From the NCBI RefSeq assembly GCF_900129855.1, contig NZ_LT670819.1:5580001-5644000 (forward strand): a stretch of 64,000 nt of DNA, written 5' to 3'. The stretch comes from Streptomyces sp. 3214.6. GTDB lineage: Bacteria > Actinomycetota > Actinomycetes > Streptomycetales > Streptomycetaceae. Below, in pieces: positions 7,751 through 14,240 of the stretch. The notes under the pieces are model-generated. The model was given only the letters and a program-made list of their open reading frames with translations, did not search any database and was not told where the DNA came from. The position numbers and the translations under genes were made by a program. How positions within the stretch are numbered: the first letter of the stretch is position 1; each line of letters starts with the position of its first letter.

Positions 7751-8821
7751 TCAGCCCGCGTGAAGGATCCGGAAGCGATCGGGTTCCGCCGGATCCCGGT
7801 CCACGACTTGGATCGGCGTCGACGCCCACTGCCACACGCTGATGCCCGGCCTGCGGGAGAACCGGATCCGCCCCCGGGTGCCGTCGACGGTGACGCGCGG
7901 CCAGGATTCGGCGATGCGCGCCCGGTCCGCGCCGTGGGAACGCAGCGCATCGGCGAGGACGGCGACCGTGTCGTAGCCCTCGAAGGCGACGAAGGAGGGC
8001 GCTTCGGCCAGCCGCTCGCGCAGGGCCGTCTCGACCCGTGCACCGAGGGGGGTGAGCCGCTCGGGCAGATAGCGCAGGAACGGGACCCCGGCCCCGTCGT
8101 CGCCCAGCGACGCCGCCCATTCGGCGAACTCCGGCTGCCCGGCCGGAGCGCCGATCATGACCTCGGCGAGACGCCGGTCGCCGCGGACGGACCGGACGAT
8201 CGGCACCGCGGGCTCAGGTTGGCCGACCAGCAGAAGGAGGGCTGTCGCGCGGTGGCCGACGAGTTCGTCGCACATGGCCGCCGGAGTGAGCGCGTCCATG
8301 TCGAGCACGCTGATGGTGCCGCCGCGTGCAGCGACGTAGTCCTGCAGAATGCGGGTCCCGGCTGCCCAGTAGACGCTCGACTGGGCTGCTACGGCGATAC
8401 GGCGGTGGCCCGCGCCGAGGAGGAAGTCCGCGTAGACCTGCCAGCCGCGGGACTGCGGCGGGGAGAGGCGCGCGACCCATCGCGTCGGCTGTTCGGTGAG
8501 CGCGTCGAGAACCGCCGACGAGCAGAGGAACGGCAGACCGAGAGCGTCGGCCCTGCCGGCAGCGGCACGGGCGACGACGCTGTGGTACTCGCCCACCAAC
8601 GCGGCCACGCCCAGACCGGCCAGTTCCTCCACGGCCGCCTCGGCCCTCCGCGGATCAGCCGCGGTGTCCCGGACCACCAGCTCAAGCGGTCTTCCGCCGA
8701 TCCCCCCGGCGTCGTTGACTTCACGAACGCCCAGCTCGAGCCCGGCGAGCAGATGCCGTCCCGCCTCAACCCAACCGGGCCGAGCCAGCGGAGCGAGAGC
8801 GCCAAGCCGGTACGCGTTCAT
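7751..8821 (-). CDS. Periplasmic-binding-fold (Peripla_BP_6) protein lacking a signal peptide
   Basis: The protein (about 356 residues) matches branched-chain amino-acid/amide-type solute-binding proteins: YRLGALAPLARPGW, GLELGVREVNDAGGIGGRPL and LVGEYHSV in the first lobe, and FEGYDTVAVLADALR near the end. No signal peptide, lipobox or transporter genes accompany it, so it may act in the cytoplasm as a sensor or amide-binding regulator (AmiC-like). ATG 8821 is chosen; an ATG at 8857 is in frame across a GGGAT tandem repeat that also contains further ATGs. It is not obviously coupled to a regulator. Confidence 0.78.
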   Translation of the reverse strand: MNAYRLGALAPLARPGWVEAGRHLLAGLELGVREVNDAGGIGGRPLELVVRDTAADPRRAEAAVEELAGLGVAALVGEYHSVVARAAAGRADALGLPFLCSSAVLDALTEQPTRWVARLSPPQSRGWQVYADFLLGAGHRRIAVAAQSSVYWAAGTRILQDYVAARGGTISVLDMDALTPAAMCDELVGHRATALLLLVGQPEPAVPIVRSVRGDRRLAEVMIGAPAGQPEFAEWAASLGDDGAGVPFLRYLPERLTPLGARVETALRERLAEAPSFVAFEGYDTVAVLADALRSHGADRARIAESWPRVTVDGTRGRIRFSRRPGISVWQWASTPIQVVDRDPAEPDRFRILHAG

Positions 8822-8967
8822 CCCATCCCATCCCATCCCGCCGTCGCGGGCGCCCATGCATGATCACGTCGGCCATTGCACCCACCACCACGACCGACAG
8901 ACAACCGATTATCGTCCGGCCGCCACCCCGGGTGACCGTTCATGCTTCGTCGTTCATGCTTCGTCGT

Positions 8968-9372
8968 TCAGGCTTTGTCCTTGTGGGTGAGGTGGCCGTC
9001 GGTGAGGTGCCAGTGGTGTTGGTGGGGGGTCAGGCGCCAGGTTTCGTCGGCGGTGGTCGTTTGCTCGATCCAGGTCAGTAGCTGGGGGAGGGCCTTGGCG
9101 CGGAGAAGGGCGCGGGTGGCGGCCCGTTCGGCGGCGGCGACCGGGTGGACGTCTATGCGCACGCCGACCGTGTCCGGGTGGACGCCCCGGCCGTAGTTGC
9201 GGGGGTGTGGAGCGGCCCATGCGGCGCCCAGGACGATGGTGCCGCTGTCGTGCCCGGTGAGGAACTCCAGGTCCGTGACGTGGGCCATGGCGGTGCCGAG
9301 GAACTCGGTGATGTCGGTGGCGGTCAGGGGCCAGGCGCGGTCCCTGGGCAGTCTTCGGTTGCGTGCGGACAT
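8968..9372 (-). CDS. Hypothetical protein, 134 aa
   Basis: I do not recognise this family. The 134-residue protein is soluble and His/Trp-rich at its C-terminus (LTPHQHHWHLTDGHLTHKDK), with AMAHVTDLEFLTGHDSGTIV and GVHPDTVGVRIDVHPVAAAE as ordered-looking segments. Codon bias supports real coding. No ribosome-binding site precedes the ATG, and the short upstream gap to the thiolase-fold gene (stop at 9414) would allow co-transcription with it. Confidence 0.6.
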   Translation of the reverse strand: MSARNRRLPRDRAWPLTATDITEFLGTAMAHVTDLEFLTGHDSGTIVLGAAWAAPHPRNYGRGVHPDTVGVRIDVHPVAAAERAATRALLRAKALPQLLTWIEQTTTADETWRLTPHQHHWHLTDGHLTHKDKA

Positions 9373-9413
9373 GGGAGAAGAGTGACAGGAGAGTCTCCTC
9401 TTCGGGTTCCGGT

Positions 9414-10583
9414 TCAGTCCCGGCCCAATACCACCGTCCCCGAGGAGCAGAACCAGCCGCCGGTTCCGGAGGCCACTCCGAGGCGGGGCAGGCCGCCGTC
9501 GCGGCCCCGCACCTGACGTTGCCCGGCCTCGCCCCGCAGCTGCCGTACCGCCTCCACCAGCAGGAACAGGCCGCGCATTCCCGGGTGTTGGGCCGACAGG
9601 CCGCCGCCGTCCGTGTTCACCGGCAGCTCTCCGACGGTGAGCAGCCGGCCCTTCTCCACGAACGCGCCGCCCTCGCCCTTCGCGCAGAAGCCCAGGTCCT
9701 CCAGGGTCACCAGCGTCATGTACGTGAACGCGTCGTAGATCTCGGCGAAGTCCATCTCCTGCGGGCCCACCCCCGCCCGCTCGAACGCCAGCCGGCCGCT
9801 CACCGCAGCCGGCGAGACCGTGAAGTCGTCCCACTCGGACATCGAGGCGTGCGAGACGTGCTCGCCCGTCCCGAGGATCCACACCGGGGCCGTACGACAG
9901 TCGCGTACGTACTCCTCGGCGGCCAGCAGCAGCGCCGCGCCGCCGTCGGAGCGCAGGCAGCAGTGGAGCTTCGTGAACGGGTCGGCGATCATCGGACCCG
10001 CCAGGACGTCGTCGACGGTGATCGGGTCGCGGAACATCGCCTCGGGGTTCAGGGCCGCGTTCGCCCTCGCCTGGACCGCGACCTCCGCCAACTGCTCGAT
10101 CGTCGTGCCGTATTGGAGCATGTGGCGGCGGGCGGCCATCGCGTACTTGGCGATGAGCGTGTGGCCGTACGGGACCTCGAACTGGAGCGGGCCGCGTCCG
10201 CCGAACGCGAAGGTGCCGGTGCGGCGGCCCGCCCTGATGTCCGCGCGGGGCGTCGAGCCGTAGGCCAGGAGCACCGCGTCGGCGTGGCCCGCGGTGATCG
10301 CGTCGGCCGCGTGGGCCGTCATGACCTCCCAGGTCGCGCCGCCCACCGAGGTGGAGTCGACCCAGGTGGGGCGCAGGCCCAGGTAGTCGGCCAGCTCGAC
10401 GGGGGCGAGCGTGCCGAGGCCCGCGGAGGCGAAGCCGTCCACCCGCGAACGCTCCAGTCCCGCGTCCGCGAGCGCGCGGCGGGCCGCCTGGGCGTGCAGG
10501 GCGTACGGGGTCGCCTCGTCCACCCGCCCGCAGTCGGAGAGCGCCGCGCCCACCACCGCCACCTTCCGGCTTCCCGCGGCCAT
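9414..10583 (-). CDS. Thiolase-fold (SCP-x / lipid-transfer type) acyl-CoA protein
   Basis: The 389-residue protein is a thiolase-superfamily member of the lipid-transfer (Ltp/SCP-x) type, acting on acyl-CoA thioesters. It has VGGATWEVMTAHAADAI where true thiolases have the nucleophilic Cys, EIYDAFTYMTLVTLEDLGFC in the centre, and GGGLSAQHPGMRG, retaining the His-Pro of the thiolase active site. Such proteins normally need a DUF35 partner. The GGGAGGTGG ribosome-binding site is well placed. It is divergent from the acyl-CoA dehydrogenase, with the regulon operator in the gap. The likely partner is the DUF35 gene at 3708 or 17742 (inference). Confidence 0.86.
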   Translation of the reverse strand: MAAGSRKVAVVGAALSDCGRVDEATPYALHAQAARRALADAGLERSRVDGFASAGLGTLAPVELADYLGLRPTWVDSTSVGGATWEVMTAHAADAITAGHADAVLLAYGSTPRADIRAGRRTGTFAFGGRGPLQFEVPYGHTLIAKYAMAARRHMLQYGTTIEQLAEVAVQARANAALNPEAMFRDPITVDDVLAGPMIADPFTKLHCCLRSDGGAALLLAAEEYVRDCRTAPVWILGTGEHVSHASMSEWDDFTVSPAAVSGRLAFERAGVGPQEMDFAEIYDAFTYMTLVTLEDLGFCAKGEGGAFVEKGRLLTVGELPVNTDGGGLSAQHPGMRGLFLLVEAVRQLRGEAGQRQVRGRDGGLPRLGVASGTGGWFCSSGTVVLGRD

Positions 10584-10644
10584 GAGGGGCCACCTCCCTC
10601 TTCCCTCTGTTTCCCTCTGTGCATCTCGTTCCCGGACTCCTAAT

Positions 10645-10659
10645 ATGACGGACCGTCAG
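10645..10659. promoter_or_regulatory. Operator ATGACG-GAC-CGTCAG between divergent genes
   Basis: This one-mismatch copy of the 15-bp palindrome lies in the 93-bp gap between the thiolase-fold gene (start 10583, minus) and the acyl-CoA dehydrogenase (start 10677, plus), where one dimer could control both promoters. Confidence 0.75.
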
Positions 10660-10676
10660 ATGTGGAGGGAAGTGCC

Positions 10677-11891
10677 ATGGACCCCAACTTCACCGCCGAG
10701 CAGGGCGAGATCCGGCGCACACTGCGCGAACTCCTCCACAAACGCTCCGGCCCGCACGACCTGCGGGCGGCCCTCGATACCCCCGACGGCCACGATCCCG
10801 CCCTCTGGGCCGCCCTCGCCGAACAACTCGGCCTGCCCGGACTCGCCCTCCCGGAGCCTTACGGCGGTGTCGGCTGCCCCCGCACCGACCTCGTGCTCGC
10901 CGCCGAGGAGACCGGCCGGGCCCTCGCACCCTCCCCGCTGCTGGCGACCTCCGTCCTCGCCGCGCCCCTGATCCTCGCCCTCGGCACCGACGCCCAGCGC
11001 ACCGGCCTGCTGCCCCGGATCTCCGACGGCACCCTGACCGCCGCCCTCGCCGTCCCGGCCCCCGCCCTCGCGACCGCCCTCGCCCTGACCGGGCCGGGCG
11101 GCGGCGACTGGTCCGGCGGCGGGCGGGCGGGGGGCGTCCAGGCCCGCCGCACGCAGGAGGGCTGGCGGCTGTACGGGGAGGCGGCGCAGGTGCTCGACGG
11201 GCACAGCGCCGGGCTGCTGGTCGTCGCCGCCCACACCGGGGGGTTCGCACGATCGCGCACCCTGCTGTTCCTGGTGACGGGGGACGCCTCCGGGCTCGTA
11301 CGGACCCGGCAGACGGCACTTGACCCGACCCGCCCGCAAGGGCGCGTCCAACTCCGGGAGGTTGAAGCGGAGTTGCTCGGCGAGGAGGAGGTGGCGGATG
11401 TTCCGGCGGCGTTGTCCCGCGCCGGTGACTTCGCTGCCGCCTTCGTCGCCTGCGAGGCCGTCGGGGCCGCCGACCGGGCGCTGGAACGGACCGTCGAGTA
11501 CCTCAAGCAGCGGGAGCAGTTCGGGCGGGCGATCGGGTCCTTCCAGGCGGTGCAGCATCGGCTGGCCGATGTGTACGTCCAGGTCCAGGCGGCCCGGTCC
11601 GCCGCCTATTACGCCGCCTGGGCAACAGGCCAGGACGGCCAGGACGGTCAGGACGGTCATGCTGAGCGGGTCGGGGGGCTTGCCCTCGCCCAGGCGCTGG
11701 ACGCGTTGAGTCGTGCCGCCGCCGAGGGCATCCAGTTGCACGGCGGCATCGGGTTCACCTGGGAGCACGAGGCGCACCTGTACTTCAAACGGGCCGCCGG
11801 CGACGAGCTGCTGTTCGGGCCCGTGCACCGGCTCCGTGCCCATGCCGCCGGGCAGGCCCGGCTCTTCGAGCGGGCGGAGGTGTCGGTGTGA
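10677..11891 (+). CDS. Acyl-CoA dehydrogenase family protein
   Basis: This 404-residue FAD enzyme has the ACAD architecture: an alpha-helical N-terminus (ALAEQLGLPGLALPEPYGG), a beta middle domain shortened and Gly/Ala-rich around 130-165, and a C-terminal helical domain with EQFGRAIGSFQAVQHRLAD and GIGFTWEHEAHLYFKRA. It would introduce a 2,3-double bond into an acyl-CoA. The ATG at 10677 follows GGAGGGA. A GQDGQDGQDG microrepeat sits in the C-terminal domain. The stop overlaps the next start (GTGA). Steroid-pathway homologues are often heterotetrameric and need a partner subunit, which is not seen here. Confidence 0.88.
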   Translation: MDPNFTAEQGEIRRTLRELLHKRSGPHDLRAALDTPDGHDPALWAALAEQLGLPGLALPEPYGGVGCPRTDLVLAAEETGRALAPSPLLATSVLAAPLILALGTDAQRTGLLPRISDGTLTAALAVPAPALATALALTGPGGGDWSGGGRAGGVQARRTQEGWRLYGEAAQVLDGHSAGLLVVAAHTGGFARSRTLLFLVTGDASGLVRTRQTALDPTRPQGRVQLREVEAELLGEEEVADVPAALSRAGDFAAAFVACEAVGAADRALERTVEYLKQREQFGRAIGSFQAVQHRLADVYVQVQAARSAAYYAAWATGQDGQDGQDGHAERVGGLALAQALDALSRAAAEGIQLHGGIGFTWEHEAHLYFKRAAGDELLFGPVHRLRAHAAGQARLFERAEVSV

Positions 11892-12364
11892 TCGGCGTCC
11901 GACTGGTGCAGAAGGTCTCCTCGACGCGGGCGTTCGCGAAGGTCGCCCCGCATGTCGTCCCCGCCCTCGACCGGGCCGTCCACCGCCTGACCCGGGGGAA
12001 GGTGCTGCTCAGCGCCCAACTGCTGCCGGGGGTGATCCTTACCTCAACTGGGGCGAGGAGCGGGCAGCCGCGCCGGACGCCGCTGGCCTGCATGCCCGAG
12101 GAGGGCGGCGGGAGCTGGGTGCTGATCGGCTCCAACTTCGGCCGCACCGGGCATCCCGCGTGGACCGCCAACCTCCTCGCCCACCCCGACGCCGAGATCA
12201 ACTGGAAGGGCGCGGACCTTCCGGTGACGGCCGTGCTGCTGACGGGAGAGGAACGGGCCGCCGCCTGGAAGGAACTGCTGGCGTTCTGGCCGCCGTACGC
12301 GACGTACCAGGCGCGCGTGGAGCGGGAGATCCGGCTGTTCCGGATCATCCCCAGAAGCAGCTAG
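11888..12364 (+). CDS. Deazaflavin(F420)-dependent nitroreductase-family oxidoreductase
   Basis: This 158-residue protein fits the Ddn/FPOR split-barrel family that uses reduced F420 to reduce quinones, nitroaromatics or unsaturated carbonyls: LTSTGARSGQPRRTPLACMP, WVLIGSNFGRTGHPAWTANL and HPDAEINWKG are its typical segments. Translation is coupled to the acyl-CoA dehydrogenase by a GTGA overlap, implying a shared pathway. Together with the operator at 10645 this places it in the putative regulon. Confidence 0.87.
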   Translation: MIGVRLVQKVSSTRAFAKVAPHVVPALDRAVHRLTRGKVLLSAQLLPGVILTSTGARSGQPRRTPLACMPEEGGGSWVLIGSNFGRTGHPAWTANLLAHPDAEINWKGADLPVTAVLLTGEERAAAWKELLAFWPPYATYQARVEREIRLFRIIPRSS

Positions 12365-12409
12365 CGGGTGTCGTCGGCAGCCCGGCCACGGGTGTCGTCG
12401 GCAACGCGG

Positions 12410-12443
12410 CAGGCGGCAGCTCACCGGTGTGAACTGCCGCCTG
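12410..12443. terminator. Bidirectional terminator between convergent genes
   Basis: A perfect 10-bp inverted repeat, CAGGCGGCAG / CTGCCGCCTG with a 14-base loop, lies between the convergent F420 oxidoreductase and TetR genes and could terminate both transcripts. Confidence 0.65.
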
Positions 12444-12482
12444 GCAGACAGGACTTGACGTGTAAAAAGAGTGAGGGGCGGG

Positions 12483-13130
12483 CTACTTCGTCGGCTTCTT
12501 GCCGGTGATGCCCAGGTGCACCAACAGCGCCAGGTTCGGCTTGAGTTCAGCCTGCTTGACACCCCACGTCGTGAAGCCCTTCTGGTGCGAGGCGACCGCC
12601 GCGAGCATCGCGACGAGCGCACCGGCGACAGCGGCCGGGTTCACGTCCTTGTCGACCCTGCCCTTGGACTGCAGCTCGGCGACCGCGTCCGACAAGGAGT
12701 TGTTCACCGAGTTGAGGATCTTCATGCGGAGTTTGTAGAAGCGCTTGTCGCCCTCCGCCGCGCCGAGATCGACGACTCTGAGAATCGCGTCGTTCTTCCG
12801 CCAGAACTCCAGGAAGCCGTCCACGAGCTCCTGTGCCGTCTGCCAGCCGGCCTTGCCGACCCACGACCGGCCGGCGACCAGCTCGGTCAACTCGGCTCCC
12901 TCGGCGGCCATTTGCTCGGCGATCTCCAGGACGGCGCCCTCGACGTCGGGGAAGTACTGGTAGAACGTCGCGGGCGAAGTACCGGCCTTCCGGGCGACAT
13001 CGATGACCTTGACGTCCCGGTAGGGAGAGGAGCTGAGCATCTCGCTGAGGCAGTCGAGCAGCTTCTGCCGCGTCGCCTGCCCGCGCCGACCGGCCACGCG
13101 GCCGTCGACGGTACGCACTTGTCCTGTCAT
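12483..13130 (-). CDS. TetR family transcriptional regulator (candidate regulator of the CTGACG regulon)
   Basis: The 215-residue protein has an N-terminal TetR helix-turn-helix (about 21-65, including VIDVARKAGTSPATFYQYFP) and an all-helical ligand domain. It is the only TetR-type gene in the window. Dimeric TetR proteins bind palindromes of about 15 bp, the size of the motif scattered through this window. A degenerate copy, CTGTCATGCCGTCAG, overlaps its own start codon, suggesting autoregulation. The link is inferred. An acyl-CoA or the pathway substrate would be the natural ligand. It is divergent from kbpA. Confidence 0.9.
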   Translation of the reverse strand: MTGQVRTVDGRVAGRRGQATRQKLLDCLSEMLSSSPYRDVKVIDVARKAGTSPATFYQYFPDVEGAVLEIAEQMAAEGAELTELVAGRSWVGKAGWQTAQELVDGFLEFWRKNDAILRVVDLGAAEGDKRFYKLRMKILNSVNNSLSDAVAELQSKGRVDKDVNPAAVAGALVAMLAAVASHQKGFTTWGVKQAELKPNLALLVHLGITGKKPTK

Positions 13131-13138
13131 GCCGTCAG
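13124..13138. promoter_or_regulatory. Degenerate operator over the TetR start codon
   Basis: CTGTCATGCCGTCAG keeps the right half-site CGTCAG and matches four of six positions of the left half. It spans the ATG (13130-13128) of the TetR gene, a position suited to weak autorepression of a leaderless message. Confidence 0.45.
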
Positions 13139-13262
13139 CTTACCGAGGGGTGATCGGAGCGCTATTCGGCCGACTGCAAATGGGGTGCGTGGGGGTACGG
13201 AGACGGGTGTGCCTGGTCGCGCCGGGTCTGCGCGCCGCGTGAACCGCCGTTAGTTTGGCTGC

Positions 13263-14018
13263 ATGGCCGAAAACAGGGCATCGGTGTACGCGGCGGGACC
13301 CCCCGGGGGATTCCCGGAGGGCGTCCCCTGCTGGGTGGACGCCCAGCTCCCCGACGTGGACGCGGGCAGGCGGTTCTACGGCGAGCTCTTCGGGTGGACC
13401 TTCGAGGAGCGGCCGGAGGGCCAGGGCGGCTCCGTGTGGGCCCGGCTGGACGGCGAGCCCGTCGCCGCGCTCGCCCACAAGACGGACGGGCGCATGCCCA
13501 CCGTCTGGACCGTGTACTTCGCGACCCCGGACGCGGAGTCGACCGCCCGGCGGATCCAGGCGTCCGGCGGCCAGGTGGTGATGGCCCCGCTGCCCGTCGA
13601 CGGGCTCGGCACCGGCGCCCTCGCCGCCGACCCCGAGGGCGCCGTCTTCGGGCTCTGGCAGCCCGGCAGCCACCCCGGCTTCGGCGTCCGGCACCGGCCC
13701 GGCGCCTTCGCCTGGGCGCAGCTCTACGCCCGCGACACCGAGGCCGCCAACACCTTCTACGGGAACCTCTTCCACGCCGCCCTCTTCGGCCCCGGCGCCG
13801 CCCCCGACTTCGGCCGCGCCCCGGTCGGCGACGTCTTCCCGGAGGTGATGCCGCCGCACTTCCTCGTCCACTTCGGCGTCGAGGACTGCCAGGAGACGCT
13901 CGGCGCGGTGAGCCGACTCGGCGGGCGGGTGCAGGCGGGGCCGTTCACCGCCTCGTACGGCACGGTGGCCGTCGTCACCGACAACCAGGGGGCGTCGTTC
14001 GCACTGCTCCAGCGCTGA
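13263..14018 (+). CDS. kbpA: VOC-fold protein, likely KbpA (AfsK-binding protein)
   Basis: This 251-residue protein consists of two glyoxalase/VOC-like halves (VDAQLPDVDAGRRFYGELFG near 22 and AWAQLYARDTEAANTFYGNLF near 148). It lies immediately upstream of afsK in the same direction. In S. coelicolor KbpA is a protein of about 252 residues encoded next to afsK that binds unphosphorylated AfsK and inhibits its autophosphorylation; the size and position here match. The VOC fold is seen in the sequence, while the KbpA identity rests on synteny and length. The start ATG lacks a clear ribosome-binding site. Confidence 0.82.
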   Translation: MAENRASVYAAGPPGGFPEGVPCWVDAQLPDVDAGRRFYGELFGWTFEERPEGQGGSVWARLDGEPVAALAHKTDGRMPTVWTVYFATPDAESTARRIQASGGQVVMAPLPVDGLGTGALAADPEGAVFGLWQPGSHPGFGVRHRPGAFAWAQLYARDTEAANTFYGNLFHAALFGPGAAPDFGRAPVGDVFPEVMPPHFLVHFGVEDCQETLGAVSRLGGRVQAGPFTASYGTVAVVTDNQGASFALLQR

Positions 14019-14054
14019 GCACGCGCTCAGCAGCCCGCTCTTACTGGCGGGTTT
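14014..14054 (+). terminator. Hairpins after kbpA
   Basis: GCTGAGC-ACGC-GCTCAGC, overlapping the kbpA stop, is followed by CCCGC-N8-GCGGG and TTT. Together they form a plausible terminator separating kbpA from afsK. Confidence 0.5.
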
Positions 14055-14094
14055 GTCCTGCGGTGAGTATTTTTTGCCCACATATGAAATAAGA

Positions 14095-14150
14095 CACCCC
14101 GATTGCCCCCGGGTTCGCAACCAGCCGCCCGGCCAGGAAGAATCGGGGTG
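14095..14150. repeat. Inverted repeat in the afsK upstream region
   Basis: CACCCCGATT (14095-14104) and its exact complement AATCGGGGTG (14141-14150) flank 36 bases, about 90 bp before the afsK start. They could be an operator-like long-arm palindrome or a leader stem. No known regulator site is recognised. Confidence 0.5.
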
Positions 14151-14240
14151 CGTGCCGCCATGGCGGTGCGGTGGTGAGACGCTGCACGGGGCCGTGTACA
14201 CAAGTGGGTGACGCGGCTCGTACGGGGAGGTGGCAGGCAA

